This document shows, piece by piece, positions 23,945 through 35,356 of a DNA stretch of 64,000 nucleotides. Each line of letters begins with the position of its first letter. Positions within the stretch are counted from its first letter, which is position 1. The notes below the pieces were generated by a model, which was not told where the DNA came from, did not search any database, and saw only the letters and a program-made list of their open reading frames with translations. Origin of the DNA: Leucaena leucocephala. Taxonomy: Eukaryota > Streptophyta > Magnoliopsida > Fabales > Fabaceae. The translations under genes and the position numbers were made by a program. The stretch lies in contig CM073551.1 of NCBI GenBank assembly GCA_037074615.1, positions 19,901,750-19,965,749 on the forward strand, written 5' to 3'.

Positions 23945-24340
23945 CTTGCTAAATTTTTCTAGATCTAAAATTTGATTATTAGAGGAAATATCTATCTTGG
24001 GAGGGTAGCCACGAACCCAAAATTTGATATTTAGTAATAAGAACCAGGAACATAAATCTTCTCAGTTTATAAAAGTCAATTATTATAAAAGTTAGTTGAT
24101 CCGCACAAGCCCTTAAACTGATCCTTGACAATTTTAAATTGCTTGTCGTGCAAAAAGGAGACAAGAGGAGAAGCTTCAAAATTTCATACAACTCAGCAAT
24201 GTCAGACATTAAAAAAATTCAAGGGAAAGAAAGAAAGAAATTATTTACTCTGCAGTCTACAATCAGGCCAATTTCATTAAATTCAGCAATAACCTAATCC
24301 GAAAATGTATAGTTTACTTCACCAATTGAAACTTCTAGCA
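23945..24340 (-). repeat. Duplicate of 9,450-9,885 (probable RIX1/PELP1 intron)
   Basis: Same order and strand as at 9,450-9,885. It lies directly downstream (minus sense) of the last connected RIX1/PELP1-like exon at 24,542. Marks the other edge of the tandem duplication. Confidence 0.65.
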
Positions 24341-24541
24341 ATTAGTACCCAATATATGATACTCTCTGCTTTTTTTTCTCTTCACTTTATCGTATGTAAA
24401 ACTAGTTCTTTCCAACAAGACCCCATAATTTCACATAAGACACAACTACAAAAACGGACGATAATAGTTAACAAAAATTCAGTATTTTACTACTATCACA
24501 AGGAATAAGTAAAAGAATTTGCATAATGACAGTAGCATTAC

Positions 24542-27395
24542 CCCTATGGAAAAGTTTGAGACCCTGGTCTAAATATGGAGGCTGCGCTCGAGAAATGGAA
24601 AGAAAGGATGCCAAAAGAGCGCGCAATGCGGCTAGCTGCAAATCGGCAAAAGTTGCAGAAGGCAACTTTTTCTGTGACATTGTTACTTCCTAATTAATCA
24701 AACCTTCCTCCTTAAAAGAGCCCACTGCTATTCCTATCAAAAGACTATCTACTTTGACCTCCATTGTTCAGATTTTATGGAACCTGCCTGCCAAAAGATT
24801 ATGAAAGTCTCATGCACTCATTCCATCCAAGAATTGACCATTTAATTACAGAATCACTATTTAAATTTGCTAAGTCAGTATTTTCCGTTAATGTAACCAA
24901 CAAAGTTAATATTAAAAGACTGAAAATATACTTTATAAACTTAAGAAACTAGACTGAAACTTGATGTAAACTTAAAGGACCAAGCGTATACTTTAAGCCA
25001 AACAGAGATTATAAGCATACTTGACCTAGAACAGCCAATTAATGTAGGAAAAGATTAATGAGGGAACAACCATAGTCCGATCGGGATGGAATACACATAC
25101 AACAGTGATAAGAGCCTCTAAAGCCTCAAGTGCAGCTATTCTCAGAGAAATGGATTCACTAAAGTATTATTTAGGGCTTCCAATTTCAAAACTTCATTTT
25201 GCTTCCAAAGAGAATCAGTTGTACTACTATACTTCCTTTTTCTATTGCTTGGCTGTTCCAATGGTTCAGTAGAAGCATTTGAATTTGAACCATTTAATGT
25301 GCCACCACTCTTATTCCCAAGGGCACTCAAATCAGTAACAGTATTGTTGATAACTTCTTCAGCAAGATATAATGACAGACCTGTTCAAGATTATTAATCA
25401 GTAAACCATTTAGCAGAAGAAAGATTCTTCAAGGTTAGCATATCAAAACATTAATCTCACCATTGCGCTGGATAATCAGTAAACGTAATGCAGAAAAATC
25501 AATTATTCTGACTGCATAGTTTTCTTTAATTCATTTTCCTTATTTCAAGGGAAGACTTTTCTATTCAGTTGCCATTGATTAGTTGGGAAGACAAAAGCTT
25601 ACAGTAAACGTATATCCAAACAACAAGAAGATTGTTCAAAACTATATCCATCATAACCTTCTCAGTTTCTTGTTTAAATTTCAAAGATCTTCAACAGTGT
25701 GGATCAATTATCAGAACGACAGAACTTGATGTTACGGTTTATGGATGATTATGAAGTTGACATGATTTATGTTTTAAATGTGAGTTTAATGTTCATGTAT
25801 AATAGATGGTCTATCAGTATATTGTTATCATTATGAATTACACGAAATATAATTCAGATATTTAATGTACTAAGAAGACCTGCAGTACGGGTCCAATATT
25901 TCAGGTAAAAACAAATGAATAAGTTTTGAGTAACCTCAATTCTTTGGAACAAAATAACACCAATAGTCAGTACAGGGACACATTTGATAAGAAACTTTAC
26001 ATACCAACACCCATGGATATGAGCAGAATCCTAGTGATGGAATAGAACTTAATCCTTAATTCTGGAAATGCGCATGTCTTGAAGTACATTTTAATAATAC
26101 GAACAAAAGAGGCAGCATGTGGCAATAGTTGACTGCAGCAGTAGAACTCTACAAGCCTTGAATCAAAATAGTGCTTAAAAGATTAAACAGAGGAAAGGAT
26201 TAACTGACTTTCTCTTTGATAGTAAAAGCCACATAATGAAAGCCTCCATCAGGGAAACCCTAAAATATAAAACTTCATAGAAGACAATAAATCTAAATAA
26301 TGGCTATTGATGTATCACAGACTTCGCTTCTATTAGACAAAAGTTGGAGAAAATAAGTTCAAATTCAGATGGCTACACAAACTACAAAGAAGCATAACAA
26401 ATTAGTCTACAGAATTGCAAGAACAGAAAACTTGATTGTATCATATAAAACCAACAAAAAAAACTTAGACAAGAAGAGTTTATACACAGAACCATAACAT
26501 GAAATGTCCATAGGGCCAGAGAATTCTTTCCTAAAAATATGCTGTAAGAAATAGTTATTGAACACAGTGACATAAGCAATGGATATGAACTGAAGGAAGG
26601 CAAGATAGAGGTGTTAAAACAAACTTCTGACACTTGGATCATTTTTACAGAAACTGACAAGGTTATAATAAATTAACATCTCATTTATTAAAATTAATTT
26701 GCATCATTAGCAGAACCAGAGAATAATAAATAGTCATACCTGCCCGTGCCCTTTGCAATAGCATCGACCAATTCCAAGCTATGGAAATGCAAAACAGGAA
26801 GTTCTGAACAAATATTATCTTGTTGCTTAGCAGCCATTAATGGCAATGATTTTTGTAGCAAGGAGCCATTCACCATTAGTACTCTTTCAACAAGAGCCAA
26901 TAACAGGCGAACAGGGACATTAACCTAACGATAAGATCACATCAATTTTCATTAGACTTCTCCCAGAAAAATTAGAATTAACATTACATGCAGTTGCTAG
27001 AACATAAATTGGATCCCTGTTCCTTATTCTGGAGGAATTTAACAGTACCTTAGCAAAATACGAATTTGTAAGCATTGTGTAACAGCAACTGTTACTAACT
27101 TCTCCATCCAATATACAGCCTCCTAAATGTGGTGGAGAACTTTTTCCTGGCAGCCTTAATAATCCAATAACCTCATTCTGCTTGGCATCTGCAACACATT
27201 CAAGATGATGATCACCTACTGAGCATAAAACTGGCCCCCATTAAACAGATGAGATTAACATCAACCTTCTTCTAGACCTTGAAAGGCATTATTTGATTGA
27301 CCATTTATTACCACCACGATTTTGTGCATCATAACAGACCAGCTTTCTTCATCTCCTCTCACTTTGGGAAGTAATGCTAGGCAATAAGCAAGTTT
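24542..27395 (-). pseudogene. RIX1/PELP1-like ribosome-biogenesis gene, broken
   Basis: Family role: RIX1/PELP1 proteins act in the nucleolus in rRNA processing and 60S subunit maturation. Exons read on the minus strand: 27,395-27,266 (KLAYCLALLPKVRGDEESW), 27,188-27,049 (RLPGKSSPPHLGG), 26,924-26,740 (VNVPVRLLLALVERVLMVNG), 26,132-26,005 (QLLPHAASFVRIIKMYFKTC), 25,380-25,101 (SLYLAEEVI, NRKRKYSS, SLRIAALEALEALITV) and 24,787-24,542 (AGSIKSEQWRSK, DLQLAALRALLASFLS, PPYLDQGL). All have GT-AG borders and matching phases. Breaks: a one-base loss near 25,150, a one-base loss near 24,750 (SK|VDSLL) and a TAG at 24,690-24,692. A weak further upstream exon may lie at about 27,455-27,545. The N-terminus is not recognised, and the following exon lies at 9,064-9,218. 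Assignment is from recalled family sequence. Confidence 0.78.
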
Positions 27396-27690
27396 CTGGA
27401 TGAATAACACCGAGCACAACAGAAGACAACTCCGAATAAGATCACTTGATTACTTACAATTCTCCTAAAAACTGAACAAAGTTCCTTAGATAAAAGAGAA
27501 TCCAATGGTATGGCATCCTTCAAAGTGAAAAAGACGAAAGAAGAAAACTATAGAACTCGCCAGTGACATGATTTCAACTAAAGAAATTCCTAAAGCCATC
27601 AAATCTCACTTGAAACCAACACTAGGCCAAAATATTATTGTTGAAGGCATAATGATCATTGAGGTGTAAGCATTACAAATGAAGATGAAG

Positions 27691-27948
27691 TGTTGAAGGA
27701 TTAAAGATATTGTTTGAAAATTATCACTTATCCAATATGCATTAGTTAGGATTTATTATTATCTAGTAGGCATGCAGTTGTTCCTCACCGTTGTGTTCAG
27801 GATTTGTCATCCCTTTGAAGGATTATCCTTGTTTTCAGCATTATCTAGTTTAGTTTATACATAAGAGGGAAGGGGGCTATCATGCCAAGCATCGAGTGAT
27901 TAAGCATTCCCATTCAATGTATCCATAATTCAGCTGCAAATTTCAACA
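27691..27948. mobile_element. Possible solo LTR (258 bp)
   Basis: Perfect 7-base inverted ends TGTTGAA and TTCAACA, a plausible LTR length, and a TATA-like TTTATACATAAG inside. The flanking five bases (TGAAG and GAGAA) do not match, so a target duplication is not shown. Confidence 0.4.
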
Positions 27949-28487
27949 GAGAAAAGATAACACCCGTCTTAAATCCTAACCTTAGCAGCCAAAAAGCCAA
28001 AAAAACATAAAAAATCCGGCCACCTAGTTTCTGCTTTTGTTTGATCTATATTTCATGAAGGTTTGCCATTATTTTATGGAATTTCAATCTCTGAAGGTAT
28101 TGTTTTAAGCTATGGAATTTTGTATTACAGGTCTAACAATTAGTCTACTACTACCACCTATGCCCACATTCCTAGTGTAAGAGAATTGTGAACACTAAGC
28201 CAGGTAGAGTAAGAAGTACAGATTCAGGTTACTGATGTGAGACAACCATGAAAAAGAAAGCTCACTAGCTTCAAAATATTGTGATTAGATCCTCCTGAGA
28301 AAAGTTTTGAAGCTATTTGCAGATTCGACCTGCATAAATTGATGAAAAATTGGCAAGGGATTGAGTGAATAATCATGCTTCACTAGTTGTTATGTCAAAT
28401 AAAGTACACAAAGAAATCTATATAAATAAGGACTTGTAACATACAAACATAGGATGCCCATATTTATCTATCAAGTAGGGGACATAC
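27949..28487. other. Intergenic, nothing recognised
   Basis: No sustained open frame. A TATA-like CTATATAAATAAG at about 28,419 could belong to an old repeat. Confidence 0.4.
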
Positions 28488-28993
28488 TGAGTGATAGACT
28501 TCTGATTATGAAGTCTAATTTGAAAATTTGAATTAGTCTGATTTTATTTTATTAATTTATTTTAAGGGTTTTAGTAGTGATTTTAGAGGTTACTTTAAGT
28601 GTAATACAAGTTTATGAAGAGTAGAGTCTGTTAAGATTATTGACTGAGTCAAACATTTTATTTTACATAATTTATTAAATAGGTTCAGATCAGTTATAGA
28701 TTAGTAGGCCTAAATTTTAGGTAGTCTCTATTTATAAATATTGAGTCTTATCATATGTAAAAAGAATTTAGAAATTAATTCAATATTTGATTTATCATTA
28801 GATATTCTTCTTATGCTGTGTTAGTTATATGAATTTAAGATTCTTATTCATATTCTGATGAAGATTTTCCTTTTTTTTATCAATTTGTGGAGTTATATTC
28901 TAATTTCATAATTTAATAGAGAATTTCTTTTCATATTTCTCCCTATCTATCTAGTATTATAGAGAGATCATGAACTTGGTCACAAAATTCTAA
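28488..28993 (+). mobile_element. Possible LTR fragment
   Basis: Starts TGATAGA and ends TCTAACA (inverted, one mismatch), with a TATA-like CTATTTATAAATA near 28,727 about 260 bases before the end, as in Copia-type LTRs. No matching target duplication was found. Confidence 0.3.
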
Positions 28994-29136
28994 CACAAGC
29001 ACAATAGAGAATGCAGGCATAGTGTAGATTTGTCAGTGAAAATACCAGAGAGAGCCTTGGGAATACTTTCGTTTTATTTTTATACGATTAAACGCACGCA
29101 TGCACAAACATGTACCTCAGGAATACTTTGGTTCAT

Positions 29137-29324
29137 TTTTTTTTTGTTGCCCACCCGATTCACCAGAGCTTTGCCCCGACTACATCCAGATTCGACCCGT
29201 GTCGCGCACCTGGCTATGGTGGGTGAGTCTCCTAACCGGGATTTTCTGCATACGTCAAAGCTCGAACTCGAGATCTCCTTTAAACGATACCGAGCCGTTT
29301 ACCACTCAGACTAACCCCTGTTGG
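29137..29324 (-). mobile_element. tRNA-derived SINE with 13-bp target-site duplications
   Basis: The perfect repeat TACTTTGGTTCAT flanks it (29,124-29,136 and 29,325-29,337). On the minus strand it starts ACCAACAGGGGTTAGTCTGA, with A-box-like TTAGTCTGAGTGG and B-box-like GAGTTCGAGC. It ends GAATCGGGTGGGCAAC followed by an A tract of about nine. About 188 bp, typical of plant SINEs. The frames that cross it are incidental. Confidence 0.9.
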
Positions 29325-29337
29325 TACTTTGGTTCAT

Positions 29338-30217
29338 CTTTCTCTAAAAGAAAGTAGGTTAAACATATAGAAGTCCATAAGCTTACAAAGATACAGATCC
29401 ACATGGACTTGCGCAAAGTTCGGACTTGTCCAGGTAATGCTATGTCCAAAAGCCAAGCCCACTACTCAACCCTCTGATTTTGTTCATCCGACTCAAGCAT
29501 GATAGCGTCCATGATCCACCATCTAGAATTTAAAAAATGAATATTAAAAAAGAAAAAAACAAATTATTTGTAATGAAACAAGGAAAATATAGGGAGAATT
29601 TTTCATAGTACCACTGTCTACTGTAGCCACTTATTTCAAATTAAACTCAAAAGATTCTGAAAATACACTGCAAAACAAAAGGACTGAATTGAAGTTTTTG
29701 TTTTAATATCTAATAACCAAAATGCCCAAATTTTTAAGAAAATTACCCCCCACCATCCCCTGAAACACTGCTGGCGCGGCTACTATATCCCCACCGCTAT
29801 GGCAAGCTTGTCGAAGCTCCGACGACGGAATAAAAGACGACTCAGAGGTGGTTAAGGAAGAGTTTGAACTTCTTTATTTCATAAAAAACATATATAATCA
29901 TTAAGTCATTGATGCTTCTTTGTCATATTTTTTTTAATAAAAGGACAAAATGACATGTTAAATATAAAGAAATTTAGAGTACAACAAAAACAAATAAATA
30001 AAAAGAAAGATTACATAACTCCTGAAAAAACTAGAGCGATTGGAAGAAACTAAACGGAGGAAAACAATTTTATCAAACAAAGGATATCTTGACTAATAAT
30101 TTCAAGCTGAGCAGACTGAGACCTCAAGTGGGATGAACTACTTTGGAAAGCATATGATCTGGAGCTTGCCATTAGCTATAAATAATAAAGAACGTTGCAT
30201 TCAAAGAGAAGCTTATC
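29338..30217. other. Intergenic, nothing recognised
   Basis: No supported gene. A moderately GC-rich patch at 29,745-29,830 has no open frame of note. Confidence 0.4.
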
Positions 30218-30740
30218 TTAAGCACTTGCAAGTACAAGTAAGAAGGACCATGCCACTTCCTTTGCCACGTGAAGTGAATCTTTGAATGGGGACATCATTG
30301 GAACAAATTTATGCCATGACAAAATCTTTGATAACCACACTTCTGTTTGGCGAGAATAATTGCCTGCCCATGTATTATTAGAATACCTCACTAACTCATA
30401 ATAAATAGGAAAAGAAGGAGGAGAGGATTCTTGAAGAGAGGCATTATGGAAGGCAAGATTTGAGAAGGAAACCAAACCAGCTATCTCATTCATAACATCT
30501 TCAAGAGGAGTAAGCTGATCTGTTCATGAAGGACAATGTTCCTTTTGCGTTCAAGAATTATAATACCATGGATTACTTCCTTTTTTCCATCATTTTGTAA
30601 TTGAGGTAGAATATTCTTTATCCATTGTATAAAGCCATTGAAATTATTAATAGGTAAAAAATGGAGTGAAAGGCGTCCAAGCCCAGAGAGCTCTTGTAAA
30701 TGCACTTAATGAAGATGTGATCAGTTGTTTCCAAAAATGC
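30218..30740 (-). pseudogene. LINE-type retroelement fragment (zinc-binding RT tail / RNase H-like)
   Basis: On the minus strand near 30,735-30,680, FLETTDHIFIKC resembles the zinc-binding domain that follows plant LINE reverse transcriptases. A frame-shifted continuation (30,705-30,490) has IQWIKNILPQLQNDGKKEV, and the next frame (30,493-30,218) has LHVAKEVAWSFLLV, which resembles the RNase H region. The frames are broken, so this is a relic. Family placement rests on motif memory. Confidence 0.4.
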
Positions 30741-32455
30741 ATTGCAAAACAAGAGGACTGAATTGAAAATTTGTTTTAATGGTCAATAACTAAAATACCC
30801 TTCATTTTGAAATGATAAAATTCTCCTAAAATTATAAGGAAGATTTTGGATGAAATTAAAGACATGAACAAAACAAGAAAGAATTGAGAGAGAAAATAGG
30901 AAATGGTGTTATTCACTCCAAACTTGCCATCACCTCATGCCCACTATTTCTAAGCCTAAAATTCTTAAATTATAATTCCAAAGTTACAATAAAAGCATAA
31001 ATACACATAATCATACCATATAGTGTAATATTCAGAGGTTATTATTTGTATTAATTATACAATATATAATATTCAGAGGTTATTAATTTTGTCTAAACAG
31101 TAAGTATGATTTAGTTTAGTTTTTGCCGAACGTAAAATCAAATACTTCTATAGATCCTCCTAAATCTTTGCCTAAAACCTCACCGGATCTTTAACCCTAT
31201 AGAAATATTTTCTTCATGCATGCCTCTTACACATTGTCATCCTTCACCAAGTACTTGTACATTTAGCCAATAAATATTGGTCCAGTTAATAAATGAGTTA
31301 GCTTATAATCCATAATGTCATTTGAGAACTTTATTTGTGGACTATATATAAATATTTTTATAAGTGTTCTTTGAATTTAGAAGCATACACTAATCTTAAT
31401 GAACCCCTGTTACTCAAATCACTTAATTTTTTTTTTTGTAAAAAAAATACTTGTCCATTTCGAGTAGACCCCAATGTAGCAATCACAATATCCATATACT
31501 ATCAGATGAGAGGAAGCATAAATTGAGAGAGGATAAAATTTTGCCCTTTTAATGAAAAACAAAAGTGCACATATGGCCATTTAACTTTATATAAGGTTTT
31601 AATTTGATTATCTAATTTTATAAAATATCTTATTAGTCTCAAATGCTAATCATTGTTATTTTTAATAATTAAACTTAATAATAAATTATTTAAAAATATT
31701 TTATCAATATTTAAAATTTTAACATTAGTATTTTTTATGAACACGCTAAAATTAAAAGGCTAAAAATATATTTTATAAAATTAAAGGATGAAAATAAAAT
31801 TTTTATGTAAAGTCAAATCATTGATGCTTTTATTTTAATTAAAAGAATGTAAACTTTATTAAATGTAGAGACAATGAACTTAACCAATTAAAACATGATT
31901 AAGAGTAACTAATCCTATGTTTAGATACAAAAAAATTAAAAAAAAAAGAATATTATAAGAGAAAATTCTTAAAAATAGTAAATTTTTTTATAATTTTTAA
32001 AAAAAAATCTTCATGATTTATTTCCCTCCTCTTATTTTTCCCTCAATTCTCTCTCCATCCAAGTTTAGCCTAAAAAAAAAGGAGCAAACCACTTCTTAAT
32101 ATTAGTACATGATATCCTACATTATGCATCACGAAAATCTTTTAGAAAACACATTATATTCCCTTGATATTTAATATAAAAATAAATTAACTTTTTTAGA
32201 TAGATTAAAAAAATTAAATAAAATTAGTTAATTATAATTAATATATGAACTAATTGACTAATTTTGGTAGATTTATGAATATATAATATGAATTCATCTT
32301 AAGGGGTAATATTTAATCATAATTAATTAATTTATTTGACTTATTTAATCTACCTAAAAAGTTAATTAGCTCTTATTTTAAAGGTAGAAGGGAGTACTTA
32401 GTAGTGAGGGAGTCATGGGAACAAGCTTAAATGATAGAACATGAATACATAAATA
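30741..32455. other. AT-rich intergenic DNA upstream of MED19
   Basis: No gene seen. A short direct repeat, AATATTCAGAGGTTATTA, occurs at about 31,027 and 31,069. Confidence 0.5.
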
Positions 32456-32728
32456 TTATCTTTGGTCCTTAATATAAGATCTATTTAATTAATTTGAGTA
32501 GATTAAAAAAATAAATTAAGTTAGTTATTTGTAATGATTGTGTGTTGAAATACACTTTTTAATCATGTGCATTTAAACTATTTTTAGTAGAAACTCCATT
32601 AATATTTATAATCATATAAGGATACATTAGGAAAAAATTATAATTTTTTGAGATAAAATGAATTAGAGGTTTATATTTAGAATTAAAATAAACTCCTTAT
32701 ATAACTTTTATATTTAAGAACGGAAGGA
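32456..32728. mobile_element. MITE of the TTAATATAAGA family
   Basis: Inverted ends GGTCCTTAATATAAGATC and TTTTATATTTAAGAACGGA. The body is shared with 10,188-10,471 (ATCATATAAGGATA). Boundaries are approximate. Confidence 0.5.
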
Positions 32729-33109
32729 TTATATACCACCTTGGTCCTAAATATAAGTTTATTTTGGTTAAAAATTTTGGTCATTAATATAAATTCACAT
32801 ATAGAAGTATCAATAAATATCTTCCAATTTTACCCTTATTAAAAGTAGAGAGAGAAAAAAAAGATGAAAAAGAATATGTAGGGTAATGCTCATTCTTAAA
32901 TAAATTTTGAGCAAATTTTAAATCTAAGATATATTAAATAATTTAATTAATATTAATGTTGATGATTTAGGGGCTAATGATATTAAAATATAAATTATTT
33001 TATTTTAGTCTTGCAGACTCTCCATTATTATTGGCTATGTTTCGAATGACACTACCCAATTGGGTGGGACTGTAATTCCCAAAGGGGTAAAAATGGGAGA
33101 ACAAAGAAA

Positions 33110-33160
33110 GATGGTCAGGCCGATATATAAATAAGAGGTGGCAAGGATACGCAATTGGCA
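33110..33160 (+). promoter_or_regulatory. Likely core promoter of MED19
   Basis: GATATATAAATAAGAGG (about 33,121-33,137) is a TATA box. About 30 bases downstream a leader with a CT-rich composition begins. Start-site position is inferred. Confidence 0.4.
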
Positions 33161-35356
33161 TCGAGGAACTTGGAAGCAGAAGGAATTTTTCATGAATTGG
33201 GTCGTGCTGTCGCAATACTCCTTAGCGATAGCTTGATTTTTGTGGGGAAGTCAACTCGTAGCACAAGATCGTGTTTCTATTTGCTCCCCCCGTAAGCCTT
33301 CGAATTGTTAATCTCTTGTCTTTCTTGGATCTACAGTTCTTCTTCCCAATTTCTTTCCCACTCAACAATTTTTGGGTCGGTACTAATCTTTCGTTTCTTC
33401 TTGGTTTTTCAACAGAAGCTTCTTCTGGCTGCGAAATTTCGAGGATTTTTTCTGAGAATTCTAGTTCTAACTGAAAAGCCTGAATTTCGACAGCGAATTT
33501 GAAGGGAGCTCCTTGCTTGGTTATAAAAACCGAAAAGTTTCACTCTCCAGGTTGGTGTCTTCTCAGGCGCAATTTCTGCAGTGATCAAACTTTGTGTATA
33601 AGCACATCTCATTGTGGAATTGTTCACTCTAAACCTTGCATGAAGTTTGTGTTTTTAGAGTGTGTGGTGGAGATTTTGGAGACCATGCTCGCACTTCTTC
33701 TTTAAAGATCCTTAAAACTTTATGTTGTGAATATGTATGATCTTTAATTTGGAAGTCGGGCTGAATGAATCGGGAGACAACTGGCATCTGGTTTCAAACT
33801 ATTACTGAAAATTTTCCAGAAATTTAACATTCAAAAGACTCATGATTTTGTTTAAATTGCATAACTTATTTAGTTCTGGTCTTTCCTAATGAAAGAAGAG
33901 GGGAAAACGTGAGCTTGAGTGGAATGAATATACAACTTAAAAGCACTTGTTCTTTAAGTTCATTTATTTGCATGGTATCAGAAAAGAATATGTAAATGTT
34001 ATCTTTTCTGTGGATATCAGCTACTCGATGTTTATTCAATCACGTCTCTTTAGGAAATTCTGAAGGTTTTTGTCCATGCCACTTCTTTTCTGCTTTCTTC
34101 CCCCTTTCACAGCTGAAGCATAAAAGTCACCTAAATGAGCCATGGTATCCATTTGAATGTTTTTCTGGAAATAAGTTAGGGCTCTATCAATTATAATTGC
34201 TCTTCAGTTCTTCTTTGTTCTTATCTATCTCTTCTATAGTTATACATCGGGATAGAAATTTCTCAACTCAGTAGACTAGAGAAACATACTAGTTATATCA
34301 ATAGTTTCAGTTTCAGTGCAAATTGCATGCTTTCACTGTGAGAAGGACGATGTCAGCCCTAATATGTTTTTAAAACCTGAAGTGTCAGCCCCAACATTGA
34401 AACTGTCTCATGCTTAGGAATGGCCAAAATTCCATTTTCACAAATCTCTGTAGGAAACTTCTCATTTGGCACCCATGTTCAGGGATCTTTCCCTATATGC
34501 TGCATAATTTAAATGAAAAACAGCTACCCCTCTATTCTAGTTTTCACAATTTATTTTAGACTTTCCCTCAATTTGTTTGATTATGTTGTCCCCTCTCTCA
34601 CTATGCATCATAGATGAACCCTAGAAAGCTAAATCTCCATTTCACTGCCATGAAGTTGATTGAAGACTCCACTGCTGCTGCTGCTATGCTTGAGCAATAT
34701 TGTATCCTTCTTAGATGTTTCAGCAAAAGCTGTCCAAATTTGAAAAGGACTGGGTCACGCTTTTGCAGAAACATCTATAAGGTTACTCAATTAGGCATTC
34801 TTCACTCTACCCTTTTTCCATGTGAAGATGTAATGACAGTGTTATTTTTTTGTTTATTTGTCACACGGTTATTTTTTTTATTTATTTGTCACACATAATA
34901 TGAACTGTGTCTAATTTGTATCTTACAAAATTATTAGCTGAACCCTCTCAATAGCCATTGATGTGGAAGTGAAGATACAATTTTGTGGATTGACGTTTTG
35001 ACTGCAATCAGATAGACAAAATTTAGAGGATGTGATTTGAAATTTGGGGATTGTGTATGAGGGTAACTTTTCTCTCATTTAGGGGATTGAAGACTGGGAT
35101 AGGCGAGATAGGGGCTGGTAAGGATAGGGAGCAGGGAGTGCATCCATTTGGAGTTGTCACCCTGGCTCTTGATCCTAGATTGAAAAACCCAACCAATTGC
35201 CATGAATAGAATGACTCACTGTGGAACTATTTAACCATTTTTGCATTCATCTTCATGTTTTACCATTGAACATCATTGAATATTGATGGATGAGGATCTT
35301 TGTTTCATTATGAATTGCAGCTGATAATGGTCTGCCAATCTGTGAAAGATTGACAC
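33161..35356 (+). other. MED19 5' leader with a probable 1.8-kb intron
   Basis: A leader exon probably ends at the donor CTCTCCAG|GTTGGT (33,550). The second leader piece begins after the acceptor TGAATTGCAG (35,320) and runs 36 bases to the ATG at 35,357. The region between has no conserved coding frame; short ATG frames at 34,614 and elsewhere look incidental. Confidence 0.5.

Noticed and set aside
29030..29357. Two overlapping frames of about 90 codons
   Set aside because: They run through the SINE and its flanks; explained by the SINE's higher GC content.
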